Below, in pieces: positions 1 to 8,994 of a DNA stretch of 64,000 bases; position 1 is the first letter of the stretch; every line of letters begins with the position of its first letter. Source of the DNA: Sva-07 sp963698435 (lineage in GTDB: Bacteria > Actinomycetota > Acidimicrobiia > Acidimicrobiales > Ilumatobacteraceae). Position numbers and translations under genes: made by a program. Location: NCBI GenBank assembly GCA_963698435.1, contig CAVOQV010000012.1:1-64000 (forward strand), read 5' to 3'. Below the pieces are notes generated by a model that did no database searches, was not told where the DNA came from, and worked only from the letters and a program-made list of their open reading frames with translations.

Positions 1-1299
1 ATTCCCGGTCAACGCCTCCAGCCAACCGACCAGTCCGACCAGCTCCGGGTTCCGTGCAATCATCTCGTCGGCGAGCTGGTTCAGCCATCTCCTGACCTCG
101 TTCAACCGTCCCTCGTTGTACGCACGCGCCAACTCCCTGACGACCATGTCGCCAGCAATGGTGAGATCTCCGCCGGCTCGGGCATGCTCGATCGTGTGGT
201 CGACGGAACCGGCTGCCGCCCACCACCGAGCGGCACGCAGGTGGTGCTCCCGAACGGTGTCGGGTTCGACACTGCTGGCCTCGTCGAGCAGCACGGTTCT
301 GAACAGCGGGTGATAGCGGAACCACGCCCCGCTGCCGTCGAGCGGCGTGATGAACAAGCCGGCACTCAGCAACGTCTCCAACACCGATGCTGACTGCGTG
401 GAGTCGAGGACGGCGTCGCACAACGGTGCGCTCAAAACGTCCAGGATCGCCGTCCGATGGAGAAAGCCATCGATCTGCGGCGGGAGCCCAGCCAGGACCT
501 CCGATCGGATGAACTCAGCCACGGCCCGATCGGGCGACGACGGCGCGAGAGCGAAACCGACCGTCGCCGCGCCGCTGCGCTGGGTGCGCCCAAGCAACGC
601 CAGGCCAGCGGGCCATCCCTCCGTTCGCTCGAGCAACCGACGAACCCGTTCGGGCAACGGTTCCACCCCGTGGAGCTCGAGAAATTCTGCCACCTCGGAG
701 GCGTCGAAGACGAGGTCGGTCGCACCGATCTCGAGCACCTCGCCACGCACTCGTCGTCGGCCGCCGGCAAGCCACACCTCCCTGCGACTCGAGACGACCA
801 GCTGAACATGATCAGGCAGGAGATCGAGGAGCAGACCCACAGCGTCACGGCATTCCCGTGACCGGATCTCGTCGAAATGGTCCAAGACGACCACGAGCGG
901 CTCGTCGACCGCCCCGATCGAGGCCGCCAACCCCGGCACCACCCGACCGAGGACGGAGACGACAGGCGAAGTCAACTCGCGAGAGATGGCGTCATCGAGC
1001 TCTCGCACCCGCCTCACCCCGGTGGTGATCGATGTCATCAGCGTGGCGACGTCGTCGTCGGCCCGATCCAACGACACCCAGGCGACCGCGCGATCGTCGT
1101 GCTCCAGCCAGTCGACGAGCAGCGTCGTCTTGCCGTATCCGACCGGCGCCGAAACGACGATCAAGGGAAGATCCACGCTCGCTGCGAGCAAGCTCGTGAG
1201 GCGCGGCCGCCCGATGATCCCCGAGCGCACGCGCGGAACACCCGTCTTCGCATCGACGAGGACCTGGTGAGCGTCGATGGCGTCGATCCGGGTGCCCAT
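1..1299 (-). CDS. LuxR/MalT-family ATP-binding transcriptional regulator (C-terminus outside window)
   Basis: Reading the minus strand from an ATG at 1299 gives 433 codons without a stop up to the window edge. The product is therefore truncated and its DNA-binding end is not visible. Near residues 51-60 is a Walker A loop (APVGYGKTTL), followed by VVVLDHFDEI, which fits Walker B, and VQLVVSSRRE, a sensor-like strand. This is the STAND/NB-ARC-like ATPase arrangement of MalT-type LuxR activators. These proteins usually continue with TPR-like repeats and a C-terminal LuxR helix-turn-helix, inferred here from family knowledge. A TAGCGT hexamer 11 nt before the start could be a -10 box. No obvious target gene is adjacent. 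The family is fairly sure; the ligand is unknown. Confidence 0.85.
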   Translation of the reverse strand, partial: MGTRIDAIDAHQVLVDAKTGVPRVRSGIIGRPRLTSLLAASVDLPLIVVSAPVGYGKTTLLVDWLEHDDRAVAWVSLDRADDDVATLMTSITTGVRRVRELDDAISRELTSPVVSVLGRVVPGLAASIGAVDEPLVVVLDHFDEIRSRECRDAVGLLLDLLPDHVQLVVSSRREVWLAGGRRRVRGEVLEIGATDLVFDASEVAEFLELHGVEPLPERVRRLLERTEGWPAGLALLGRTQRSGAATVGFALAPSSPDRAVAEFIRSEVLAGLPPQIDGFLHRTAILDVLSAPLCDAVLDSTQSASVLETLLSAGLFITPLDGSGAWFRYHPLFRTVLLDEASSVEPDTVREHHLRAARWWAAAGSVDHTIEHARAGGDLTIAGDMVVRELARAYNEGRLNEVRRWLNQLADEMIARNPELVGLVGWLEALTGN

Positions 1300-1382
1300 G
1301 GTTCCGGGTCACGCTAGCGGAACCCGCTCGGCGTACCGAGGGTGTGGGCTCCGACATCGAGGCCCCGGTTGTCGACGACCTG

Positions 1383-2801
1383 TCAGAGGTCGCGGACGAT
1401 GGGCACCCGGCCGTCGTCGACGGCGCCGATGAGTTCGTCGTAGTCCTTCTGGGTGCGATCCGCGTAGGCCTCGGCGAACCGGGCGACCGCACGATCGAAG
1501 GTGTCGTCGTCGCCGATGTACCCGGAGATCATCGAGGCATCGCCGGACCGGGCGTGGGCTCGTCCGAGCGCAGCACCGCAGGCCATGGCATAGCGCCGCA
1601 GGACGTCGGCCGTCATGGTCTCGACGTCGGCAGACGCCTTGCCGTCCCACAGCTGGCGTACGTAGAAGTCGGTGGCGGGTTCATCGCCACGCTCGTAGCG
1701 GGCCCACCCGACCAGCGCGTCGGGTGTCGCCTGGATCTTTCGTTGCCCATCGACGACGCGATGACCCTCCTGGTCGAAGGCTCTCGGCGCCAGGTGCTCC
1801 TCCAGGACCGACGGGCCTGCCTCCTTGATCTGGAGAAACAGAGGTTCGCCGTCGCCCGATTCGAACAGTGCGATCAGGCACCGGGTTCCGACGCTGCCGA
1901 CGCCGACGACCTTGAGCGCGATGTCCGTCATCGAGTACCGGTCCATCAGCTGGCGCCGGTCGGCGTGCAAGGTTGCCCGGTAGTCGTCGAAGAACTCCTC
2001 GACACGGGTCATCTCGGCGCGGCGTCGCTCGTCCGGCATCGTGACGATCAGCGGCGGGTTCGACACGATCACCCGGCGACCGTCGACGATGTCGGTGAGC
2101 TTGCCGAGCGCCCCGAGGCTGTTCTTCCTGGCGGACTTCTTGCGTGTCTTGGCCAGACGACGCTGGTCGCTCTTCGCCGTGGCAAGCGTCTTGGCCAGCT
2201 CCTCGACATCGATCCGGTAGTAGAACACGTCGAGCGGATTCATCTTCGAGGCCCTCGCGATCATCTCACGGTACGCAGCCGTTGTTGCTCTCGCAAGCTT
2301 ACGATTGGTCTTCTTGTCGAGTTGGTTGTTGCGGCCCGCGACCACGACGCTGGCGGCGAGTCGTTTGACGTCCCATTCGAACGGTCCCGGAAGCGTCTCG
2401 TCGAAATCGTTGATGTCGAACACGAGACGGCGCTCGGGCGACGAGAACATCCCGAAGTTCGACAGGTGGGCATCGCCGCACAATTGCACGGTCAGGTCGG
2501 TCCGCGGGCCGGCCGCCAGATCGGTCGCCATCACGGCCGCCGACCCGCGCAAGAACGTGAACGGCGTGGCCAACATGCGCCCGTACCGGATCGGGACCAG
2601 GTCCTGCAGCCGGTTCGCGTCCTGGGCCTGCAGGATCGACAGCGCACTCGCACGCTCGGCGGAAACGTCGAGATCGGCGTGCGCCTCGAGCGGCACGGTG
2701 TCACGCCGCTCCCGCCCAGCCGCCGCTCGCATGGTCTTCGGCTCGCGCCGACTCTCGAGCGACCAGCGTGGATCACGCTGCAAATTCTCCGAGGTGCCCA
2801 T
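1383..2801 (-). CDS. DUF2252 family protein
   Basis: The product is 472 aa. I chose the ATG at 2801 because an AGGGAGAAG ribosome-binding site sits just upstream and similarity to the family begins there; the longer open frame upstream is not coding-like. The segment GDAHLSNFGMF followed by FDINDFDETLPGPFEWD is the DUF2252 signature. It resembles the HxxN and DxD elements of aminoglycoside-phosphotransferase-like folds, so a kinase-like activity is possible but unproven. A glycine-rich VGVGSVGTR segment and a C-terminal domain ending in PIVRDL complete a normal full-length member. It is followed closely downstream by the LuxR-type gene on the same strand (84 nt gap). The cellular role is unknown. 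Confidence 0.88.
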   Translation of the reverse strand: MGTSENLQRDPRWSLESRREPKTMRAAAGRERRDTVPLEAHADLDVSAERASALSILQAQDANRLQDLVPIRYGRMLATPFTFLRGSAAVMATDLAAGPRTDLTVQLCGDAHLSNFGMFSSPERRLVFDINDFDETLPGPFEWDVKRLAASVVVAGRNNQLDKKTNRKLARATTAAYREMIARASKMNPLDVFYYRIDVEELAKTLATAKSDQRRLAKTRKKSARKNSLGALGKLTDIVDGRRVIVSNPPLIVTMPDERRRAEMTRVEEFFDDYRATLHADRRQLMDRYSMTDIALKVVGVGSVGTRCLIALFESGDGEPLFLQIKEAGPSVLEEHLAPRAFDQEGHRVVDGQRKIQATPDALVGWARYERGDEPATDFYVRQLWDGKASADVETMTADVLRRYAMACGAALGRAHARSGDASMISGYIGDDDTFDRAVARFAEAYADRTQKDYDELIGAVDDGRVPIVRDL

Positions 2802-3372
2802 CACTTCTCCCTGTGATCGCGGTCGACTAACCGGTACGACTCGATTGTGGAGCACAACGACGCAATCGGCGTCACCCGTTCTGTGCGATCCACGGTGCCA
2901 TCTGCTGATCGAGCGGCTCCGTCTGTTCACTCGACGACACAGGCGTTCCTCGCTTGGGCAGGGCTCCGAAGCACCAAGGGTCGAAGAGCGCCGGCGACCG
3001 AGTGGTCCCAGAGCCCAGGGTCGACGCCGATGATCGGTGGCGAGCCGGGCGATGGCGTGAAGATCACGTGGCCCCGGTCGGCCCTCGCTCGACCCCGAAG
3101 GTTCTCGGGGAGGAAGTCCGACCAGCCGCGCGTGGGGCTCCATGCCGTCGTGTGTCCGTCAACCCGGGGGACTTCCAAGGAGCGTCGCGCCAACCGGTGA
3201 GGATCACTCGACCTGGGGGATGTCGGGGCGGGGCTGCTGGGAGACGATCGGAACAGATTCGAACATCGAAGTCCACCAGCCCTCTGGGCACGCGTCAGAT
3301 GGTGTCCCCGGGGACCTACCTCGGCCTCTGCGACGCGACGACGGCATGGCATACGACACATTGGAGCATCAC
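2802..3372. other. 571-bp stretch without a confident gene
   Basis: No start, ribosome-binding site and frame combine convincingly here. On the minus strand, about 2927-3160 reads with fairly coding-like third-position G/C bias (for example SDFLPENLRGRARADRGHV), ends in a proper stop, and has no clear start. It could be the tail of a decayed or frameshifted gene. I recognise no family. The promoter of the DUF2252 gene should lie at the left end, and that of the enoyl-CoA hydratase gene at the right end. Confidence 0.4.
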
Positions 3373-4233
3373 ATGGCAGACCACAACACGCAGACACGAA
3401 TGCAGAAGATGGGCTATCGGGCACCGGCGGACGTCCCAGAACCCGACCAACTCGTACTGGTTGACTACGTCTCCGATGGTCGCATCGCAGTCATCACGCT
3501 CAACCGTCCACACGCCGACAACGCCGTCACCACAGAGTTGGCAGCCCAGCTCATCGAGGTGCTCGAGACCATTGCCGCCCGCACCTCCGTGCGCGTCGCA
3601 ATCCTGACCGGTACCGGCGACCGAGCGTTCTGTGTCGGCGGCGATCTGTACGAGCGCAAGGAAATGTCGAAAGAGCAATGGCTACGTCAACGTCAGGTCT
3701 TCGACCGCGTGCTCTACAACCTGCGCCAGCTGCGCAGGCCAATCTTCACCGCGGTCAACGGCATGGCCTACGGCGGCGGCTGCGAGATGGCCATCAGCAC
3801 CGACTTCATCATCGCCTCCGACGACGCCCGCTTCGGTCAACCGGAAGCCATGGTCGGCCTGAGTGCGGGCGGCGGCTCGCCAGTCTTCCTGCCGCGGATG
3901 CTCCCACCGGGGATGGCCATGCAACTGCTGATGACCGGCGAACCGATCACCGCTGGCGAAGCCCACCGGCTCGGAATGGTCAACTCACTGCACCCACGCG
4001 ACGAACTCATGACCGCAGCGCTCGACATCGCCGAGAAGATCGCCGACAATTCACCCACAGCGGTCCAGGCGGTCAAGCGTGCCGTTCAGAACGGACAAGG
4101 CGAGCCCGTCGAACAAGCGATCGCGATCATGATGGACGAACACTGGCGCTCAGTCGTCCATACCGACCGCGTTCAAGGAATCCTTGCCTTCACCAAAGGC
4201 GAGGAACCCGAATACCCGGACCCCGATTTCTGA
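3373..4233 (+). CDS. enoyl-CoA hydratase/isomerase (crotonase) family protein
   Basis: The protein is 286 aa. The ATG at 3373 has GGAG six nt upstream; an alternative ATG lies at 3346. The crotonase fold is shown by the first oxyanion-hole strand (GDRAFCVGGDLYERK), the second (NGMAYGGGCEMA), a QPEAMVGLSAGGGSP segment replacing the usual PE..LG..PG.GG, and ITAGEAHRLGMVN further on. It would hydrate, isomerise or cleave an acyl-CoA. The terminal FTKGEEPEYPDPDF tail is typical of several crotonases acting on branched or aromatic acyl-CoA. It stands alone with no operon partner. The substrate cannot be told from sequence. Confidence 0.9.
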   Translation: MADHNTQTRMQKMGYRAPADVPEPDQLVLVDYVSDGRIAVITLNRPHADNAVTTELAAQLIEVLETIAARTSVRVAILTGTGDRAFCVGGDLYERKEMSKEQWLRQRQVFDRVLYNLRQLRRPIFTAVNGMAYGGGCEMAISTDFIIASDDARFGQPEAMVGLSAGGGSPVFLPRMLPPGMAMQLLMTGEPITAGEAHRLGMVNSLHPRDELMTAALDIAEKIADNSPTAVQAVKRAVQNGQGEPVEQAIAIMMDEHWRSVVHTDRVQGILAFTKGEEPEYPDPDF

Positions 4234-4452
4234 GCGGTGGGCGAAAGGCCGGACGCCCCGCACTTGGATGCAAGTCTCTTGACCACGGTTCAAGTGCCGA
4301 GCGGGGCCATAGCGGACGCGCCGGTCTGCTCGCTGGGATCGGTGTGGTCATCGTGTAGTTCGTCATGCAGCGAACGTCTCATGACCGGGATGCCCGCGGT
4401 AGCCCCAGGATGGAGACATCGGGGCGCAACAGCGCCGACTGCGGCTGAACCG

Positions 4453-4677
4453 TCAGGCGGGCGGGTTCTCGACGGCCTCGACCCAGCGAGGATCACTCTC
4501 GATCGGAAGCGTTCCGCCGCGCCGTTTGATCACGACCACGGCGACGACCATGCCGACCAGAAACGCCAGGAGCATCACCGCCCACTTGCGGTTCGAGCGA
4601 CCGCGGAGCTCATCGGCGGCTTCCGACAGCACCGCTGCTGCGACTTCTTTTCCTGCACTCGTACCGATCGGTCCCAT
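4453..4677 (-). CDS. small single-pass membrane protein, unknown function
   Basis: A 74-aa protein with a polar N-terminal third, one hydrophobic helix at about residues 32-50 (WAVMLLAFLVGMVVAVVVI), and a basic flank KRRGG that suggests cytoplasmic orientation of the C-terminal side. The short tail ends in VENPPA. A TAGGTT hexamer lies 6 nt upstream of the ATG, like the leaderless-type promoters elsewhere in the window. No family is recognised. Codon use matches neighbouring genes, which supports it being real. Confidence 0.65.
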   Translation of the reverse strand: MGPIGTSAGKEVAAAVLSEAADELRGRSNRKWAVMLLAFLVGMVVAVVVIKRRGGTLPIESDPRWVEAVENPPA

Positions 4678-4927
4678 GGCCCCAACCTAGACCTCGACCG
4701 ACCGTGCGTGCAGACATCATCGGAGGGCGAGCGAGCCCGACCGTGTCGCCTGGTGGGCGCAGATACCCGGCAAACCTGAGCATTGCGGGGCGAGCGATGA
4801 CGCACATAACAGGAGCGCCATAACGCGCCGCGCAACGCCGCATCGGTGTGCGACTTCGGCCCAAGTGCCGTGCCCGATAATCGCGACCCGGCGACGGGTC
4901 TCGGACATGCTCGCCGGCGGTTCTCGC

Positions 4928-5023
4928 GAGGGTTTCCGGGAACCGGAACTGATGGCTGGGAGGGTTTCTGGGAACTCGGAACGGAACTTGGGAGGGTTTC
5001 CGGGAAGTGGGAACTCGAGTCTG
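4928..5023. repeat. three exact-spaced 32-bp direct repeats (iteron-like)
   Basis: The core GAGGGTTTCYGGGAA occurs at 4928-4942, 4960-4974 and 4992-5006, always 32 bp apart, with partly conserved GGAAC/GGAACTY spacers. The array ends about 30 bp before the start of the AT-hook protein gene at 5052. Spacing of about three helical turns puts all sites on one DNA face, as expected for cooperative binding of a regulator, excisionase or replication initiator. Function is inferred. Confidence 0.8.
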
Positions 5024-5051
5024 AGAGGTCTCCGAGAGAGAGGAGCCTCAG

Positions 5052-5597
5052 ATGGGGGAGCAGAAGCGGAAGCCTGGGCGGCCGAGGAAGTGGGCATCCG
5101 ACGCCGAGAGGATGCGGGCGACTCGCGCTGCGCAGCGCGCCGAGCGAGAAGCGGCATCGGAGCGAGCGACTCGGCGATCCAGCGGTACCCGCAGTCGTGA
5201 CGACGATGAGCGCATGTCGATCGACGCTCCGGTTGTCGCGGTGGTTCCGATGCCGCCGACTGCGGTCGCTTCGGAGCGCGTCGATGACCACTCCGACTGC
5301 GCCGCAACGATCAGCGCCTTGCGCGCAGAACTGGCGCAGCTCGACGAGCGCTACAACGACCTGCTGCTGAGCCGGTGGATTCTTGTCCAGAAGTACGAAC
5401 ACACGCTCGGCAGGATGCGCACGCACGATCCGGGCGGCATCAATTGGCTGGTCGAGCAACTCGCTGAGTGGGAACGCGAGGTCGACGATCGCCGGACAAG
5501 GGGGCTGCAGGAGCCGAGTCGGGAACGTGCACGGCGCCGCTACGAGGAGGAGTTCGAGCGGCGACTCGAACTCGCACGCCGCACGTCGCAGCAGTGA
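5052..5597 (+). CDS. AT-hook-like basic DNA-binding protein of an integrative element
   Basis: A 181-aa protein with a good AGAGAGGAG ribosome-binding site before the ATG. Residues 5-13 (KRKPGRPRK) contain the GRP core of an AT-hook, followed by a strongly basic, arginine-rich stretch to about residue 50. Residues 80-180 are charged and helix-prone, probably coiled coil (SALRAELAQLDERYNDLL and WEREVDDRR). It ends 1 nt before the stop of the convergent integrase gene. The three 32-bp repeats immediately upstream are plausible binding sites for it, so it could act as regulator or excisionase/accessory factor. No named family is recognised; the DNA-binding role is inferred from composition and context. 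Confidence 0.7.
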   Translation: MGEQKRKPGRPRKWASDAERMRATRAAQRAEREAASERATRRSSGTRSRDDDERMSIDAPVVAVVPMPPTAVASERVDDHSDCAATISALRAELAQLDERYNDLLLSRWILVQKYEHTLGRMRTHDPGGINWLVEQLAEWEREVDDRRTRGLQEPSRERARRRYEEEFERRLELARRTSQQ

Positions 5598-5598
5598 G

Positions 5599-6687
5599 TC
5601 AGCTCTCCATGCGTCGGCCGATGGCGTCGGCGATTTCGCGACTTCGGCTCTCCGCGGCCCTGAGGTAGCGGAGACTGGCGGCGCTCGACGCGTGGCCCAT
5701 GATCGACATGACCTCTCGCAACGACGCTCCCGCGGTCGCTGCCTCGGTGCCAGCGAGATGGCGGAGGTCGTGGAAGCGGACATGGCCAAGGCCGACGGCG
5801 TCCCTCGCCCTCGACCACTGCGGGGCGAAGTAGGTGTTCAGCAGCGGCCCGCCTCGGAGTGACGTGAACACGAGTGCGCCCGGCTCGACGTCCTCGACGT
5901 ACTCGTCGATGTGGGCCGCAAGCCGAATGGCGATCGACTCGGCGACCGGCATGGTTCGCACGGCGCTCTCGGTCTTCGGTGGGCCCAGGGTCGGGCCCTG
6001 GCCCTTGACGTCGTGGAGCGCTTGCATCACTCGCAGCTCGCGGCGTTCGAGGTTGACGTGTTCGATCGTCAGGCCGGCGAGTTCGCCGAAGCGCAGCCCG
6101 CTCGCCGCGGCCGTCCACACGAGGCACTCGAACCTCGGATGGATCGCACCCGCGAGCGCTCGCACGTCGTCCCACCTGAGGAGCGGGCGCTCGATCATCC
6201 GCTCCGCCGACGCGCCCTTGATGCGGACCGGGTTCCGAGCGATGAGTCCGTCGTCCACGGCGGTCGTCATGATCGATCGGAACAGGCGGTAGATCTTCGC
6301 CACCGTGTTGTGGTGCAGGCCGCTTGCCGCCAGCCGGCCGTGCCACGTCCGCACGTCGACCGGGTGGACATCGCACAGTTTCACCTTGGCGAACACGGCG
6401 ACGATGTGTCGGAGCTGACCCTCGTAGATCTCGCGCGTCCGCGGGCGCACGGGACGCTCGGCGACCCACCGGGCCGCGTACTCCCCGAACGGGATCTTGC
6501 CGGCGTCGGGGTCGATCCAATGGCCGCGCACTATGTCGGCCTCGACGGTGGCGAGCCAGCGTCGGGCGTCGGTCTTGTTGGCGAAGGTCGCGTCAGCGGC
6601 GATCTGCTTCCCGAGGCGCCAGTAGCGCGCTTGATAGCGGCCGCTGGGTAGCTCGCGGATGTTGCCGAAGGAACGGGCTCGGGCCAT
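5599..6687 (-). CDS. tyrosine recombinase / site-specific integrase
   Basis: A 362-aa phage-type integrase with a GAGGAG ribosome-binding site 7 nt before the ATG. The N-terminal arm-binding region (SGRYQARYWRLGK) is followed by a SAM-like core-binding domain (TREIYEGQLRHIVAVFAKVK). The catalytic domain has Arg in ASGLRFGELAGL, Lys in PPKTESAVR, HDLRH (His and second Arg), His in MGHAS, and the nucleophile Tyr in LRYLRAAES. All catalytic residues are present, so it should be active. The gene starts about 120 bp from the 3' end of tRNA-Gly, the classic arrangement for elements integrating into a tRNA 3' end. Only one other gene of this element is recognisable. Confidence 0.95.
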   Translation of the reverse strand: MARARSFGNIRELPSGRYQARYWRLGKQIAADATFANKTDARRWLATVEADIVRGHWIDPDAGKIPFGEYAARWVAERPVRPRTREIYEGQLRHIVAVFAKVKLCDVHPVDVRTWHGRLAASGLHHNTVAKIYRLFRSIMTTAVDDGLIARNPVRIKGASAERMIERPLLRWDDVRALAGAIHPRFECLVWTAAASGLRFGELAGLTIEHVNLERRELRVMQALHDVKGQGPTLGPPKTESAVRTMPVAESIAIRLAAHIDEYVEDVEPGALVFTSLRGGPLLNTYFAPQWSRARDAVGLGHVRFHDLRHLAGTEAATAGASLREVMSIMGHASSAASLRYLRAAESRSREIADAIGRRMES

Positions 6688-6806
6688 GGAAGGCTCCTCG
6701 TGCTCGGTGCCAACTCTCTAGGCACGTGTAGGCACGACGGCCGTTTCCGGCGCCCGGCGTTACACGAGTCCCTGTCAGGAAATCACTCCTGACCAGGACT
6801 TTCGCG

Positions 6807-6881
<75 letters not shown>

Positions 6882-6917
6882 AGGAGACGACATCCTAGCG
6901 GTGTCGAGCGTCGCCGG

Positions 6918-7538
6918 TCAGGTGAGCAGGTTCGTGAGCGCACACACCCATGCCGAGCGGATCCGATCGACGTCGTTGTGCAGTAGTCGGCGGTGAATCG
7001 TGAACGAGTCATAGCTGGTCAGCACCAAGATCGCGTCGATCAGCAAGGGGCGTTCAGCATCGCTGGCGGGCGCCAGCTCGACAGCGAAGTGCTCGGCGAT
7101 CTGCTCGCGGAACAGCTCGGCGATCTCGGCGATGCCCTCATCGATCGACGGGATCGACGGTGCTCGCATCCGGGCGAGCTGCATCGGTCCATCGACCGAC
7201 TCGAACAGTGCGAAACGGGCGTCCACGAAACGGGCGATGCGCTCATCGGTCGAGCCGACTGCGATGTCGGGGATCTCGGCGAGTGGGCCGGCCTCGGTGA
7301 ACGCATGGTCGATCGCCGTTCGCACCAGGTCGTCGAGATCGTCGAAGTAACGGAAGATCGAGCGATGAGAGACCCCTGCTCGGTCGGCGATCTCGGAGGC
7401 GCCGGGACGGAGGTTGCCCTCGCGAATGATCGCGAGCAGAGCGGCGATCACCGCAGTGCGATTGCGGGTGCGCCGAAGCGTGCGCCCGTCGACATGTTCG
7501 TCGTCGAGAGCGACCGTCAATTCGTCTCCTGCTGCCAT
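6918..7538 (-). CDS. TetR/AcrR family transcriptional regulator
   Basis: A 206-aa protein with an N-terminal helix-turn-helix at about residues 30-70: NRTAVIAALLAIIREG, then ASEIADRAGVSHRSIFRYF and DDLDDLV, the standard TetR pattern. The C-terminal ligand-binding region (TSYDSFTIHRRLLHNDVDRI) has the usual length. It is divergent from the DUF2786 gene with only 20 bp between the two starts, so it may control that gene or itself. The ligand is unknown. Confidence 0.9.
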   Translation of the reverse strand: MAAGDELTVALDDEHVDGRTLRRTRNRTAVIAALLAIIREGNLRPGASEIADRAGVSHRSIFRYFDDLDDLVRTAIDHAFTEAGPLAEIPDIAVGSTDERIARFVDARFALFESVDGPMQLARMRAPSIPSIDEGIAEIAELFREQIAEHFAVELAPASDAERPLLIDAILVLTSYDSFTIHRRLLHNDVDRIRSAWVCALTNLLT

Positions 7539-7558
7539 GCCCCTACGCTCACCATCTC

Positions 7559-8332
7559 ATGTCGAAGTCGAACGACCACATGTCGTCGCCGCTACCGGGT
7601 GATAACCATATCTCGGATGACGTCGAGCGGAGCCTGGTCGCTCGGGTTCGAAAGCTGATGGACAAGGCGGCGGCGACCTCGAACGTCCACGAAGCCGATG
7701 CGTTCTCGCGGAAGGCGGCAGAGTTGGTCGCTCGACACCGCATCGATCCGGACGCGCTGGTCGAGGCGAGTGGAGCCGATCTCGCTGTCCGAGAGCTCTT
7801 CCTCGGTCGTGGTGCCTACGTCCGTGGTCGCTTGGCGTTGTTGATGGCGGTGGCCGAGGCCCACGATTCGCGCGTCGTGTTCAGCGCGACGCCGACCGGC
7901 ACGATCGCCTACGTCGCCGGTCGAGTCGGCGACCTCGACGTCATCGAGGTGATGTACACCTCGCTCCACGCCCAGGCCGCCTCGCAGATGTCAGCCGTTC
8001 GTCGGTCTACATCGGCAGCGACGCAGCGGTATCGGAGATCGTTCCTCTTCGGCTACGCCGACCGGGTTGCCGAATCGTTCGATGAGGTCCGTCACGCCGC
8101 TGAGGCTGCGGCGCCGCCCGTGGCGGGCGACGGCAGCCAACGCTCGTTGGCGCGGCTGGCTCGTGCCAGCGAGGTGGATGCATTCGTTGCTCAGAAATTC
8201 GGTCGGGTGCGCACGGCGAGGAGTGCAGCAGGTGCCGAGGTGACCGGCTGGAGCGCGGGAAGCGAGGCCGCCGCGCAGGTCGACCTCGGGCGCCAACGGC
8301 TGCGTGGGCGCCGATCGTTGGGGCCGGGTTGA
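7559..8332 (+). CDS. DUF2786 domain-containing protein
   Basis: A 257-aa protein. Residues about 25-65 (VARVRKLMDKAAATSNVHEA followed by DAFSRKAAELVARHRIDPD) match the DUF2786 helical motif. The middle shows the usual LLMAVAEAHDSRVVF segment and YTSLHAQAASQM. The C-terminal third is basic and probably disordered. The ATG at 7559 lies 9 nt after TACGCT, suggesting a leaderless transcript; a second possible start is 7580. The stop overlaps the start of the next gene by 4 nt (TTGA), so the two are translated together. Function is unknown. Confidence 0.82.
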   Translation: MSKSNDHMSSPLPGDNHISDDVERSLVARVRKLMDKAAATSNVHEADAFSRKAAELVARHRIDPDALVEASGADLAVRELFLGRGAYVRGRLALLMAVAEAHDSRVVFSATPTGTIAYVAGRVGDLDVIEVMYTSLHAQAASQMSAVRRSTSAATQRYRRSFLFGYADRVAESFDEVRHAAEAAAPPVAGDGSQRSLARLARASEVDAFVAQKFGRVRTARSAAGAEVTGWSAGSEAAAQVDLGRQRLRGRRSLGPG

Positions 8333-8817
8333 ACGCGGACCAGGGCCGCGCCGAGGTGTACGCCGCTGAGGCCGCGGCGTTCGACGGCACCGATCTCGAA
8401 TCGGTGCGGCCGTTCGACGACGTCGCGGTTCGGATTTCAGCGGTGGTCCAAGGATCGTGGTGGCCGGGCCCTCCGGTTCGCGTCGTGCCGACGCGCAGCG
8501 ATGCGGCGACGTCGAGCGCGAGCGTGCCCGGCGGTGGGATCGCCGTGATCCGGCTGGCGTCCGAACAACTGACGATCGCAACCGCAGCCCATGAACTGGC
8601 TCACGCACTCGCCGGTCCCGCAGCGGGACACTCTCCGCTGTTCCTCGCCGCCTACCTCGACGTCGTGGCCGTGATCACCAACCTCGACTCGAGCGAGCGA
8701 CGCCACCGGTTGCACGTCGACCAGTTGGGCATTGCGTTCGATGCCGCCGGGCTCACCGTCGGCGAGCGGCGGTGGCCGGCGCCACCCGAATCGGCTGGCT
8801 CCGCAATTGCGCTGTGA
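8329..8817 (+). CDS. putative HExxH-type metalloprotein, translationally coupled to DUF2786 protein
   Basis: A 162-aa protein starting with TTG inside the stop of the preceding gene. The motif AAHELAHALAG near residue 90 is an HExxH-type zinc-binding sequence (HELAH), as in many small zincin-like proteins; a third ligand may be the His in GHSPLF. The N-terminal region is unrecognised. Pairing of a DUF2786 protein with a small HExxH protein suggests a joint function, but none is known to me. The rare TTG start is chosen because no ATG or GTG in frame keeps the coding-like N-terminus and the overlap implies coupling. Confidence 0.7.
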   Translation: MNADQGRAEVYAAEAAAFDGTDLESVRPFDDVAVRISAVVQGSWWPGPPVRVVPTRSDAATSSASVPGGGIAVIRLASEQLTIATAAHELAHALAGPAAGHSPLFLAAYLDVVAVITNLDSSERRHRLHVDQLGIAFDAAGLTVGERRWPAPPESAGSAIAL

Positions 8818-8852
8818 TGTCGAGATCCGTCAGTAGCATCAGCGATCACATC

Positions 8853-8930
8853 CGGGATGTAGCGCAGCTTGGTTAGCGCGCCTGCTTTGGGAGCAGGAGG
8901 CCGGGAGTTCGAATCTCCCCATCCCGACCA
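8853..8930 (+). tRNA. tRNA-Pro (anticodon TGG)
   Basis: Acceptor stem CGGGATG pairs with CATCCCG. The anticodon stem-loop CCTGCTTTGGGAGCAGG carries TGG, the T-arm contains GAGTTCGAATCTC, discriminator A and an encoded CCA follow. The fold is complete. Confidence 0.96.
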
Positions 8931-8994
8931 TCTCCGCGCCGGACGGGGCTCGTTCGTGCGCGGCGGGTGACGCTACGGAAGGCAGGATGGTTCG

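Noticed and set aside
2927..3424. Minus-strand frame upstream of the enoyl-CoA hydratase
   Set aside because: The right half is antisense to the crotonase gene; the left half is somewhat coding-like but has no start or family, so it is noted only as a possible remnant.
4237..4779. Plus-strand frame of 180 codons after the crotonase gene
   Set aside because: It overlaps the better supported small membrane protein on the other strand and lacks coding-like composition.
4234..5050. Left attachment site of the integrative element
   Set aside because: By eye I found no direct repeat of the tRNA-Gly 3' end in 1-5050, so no boundary is called.
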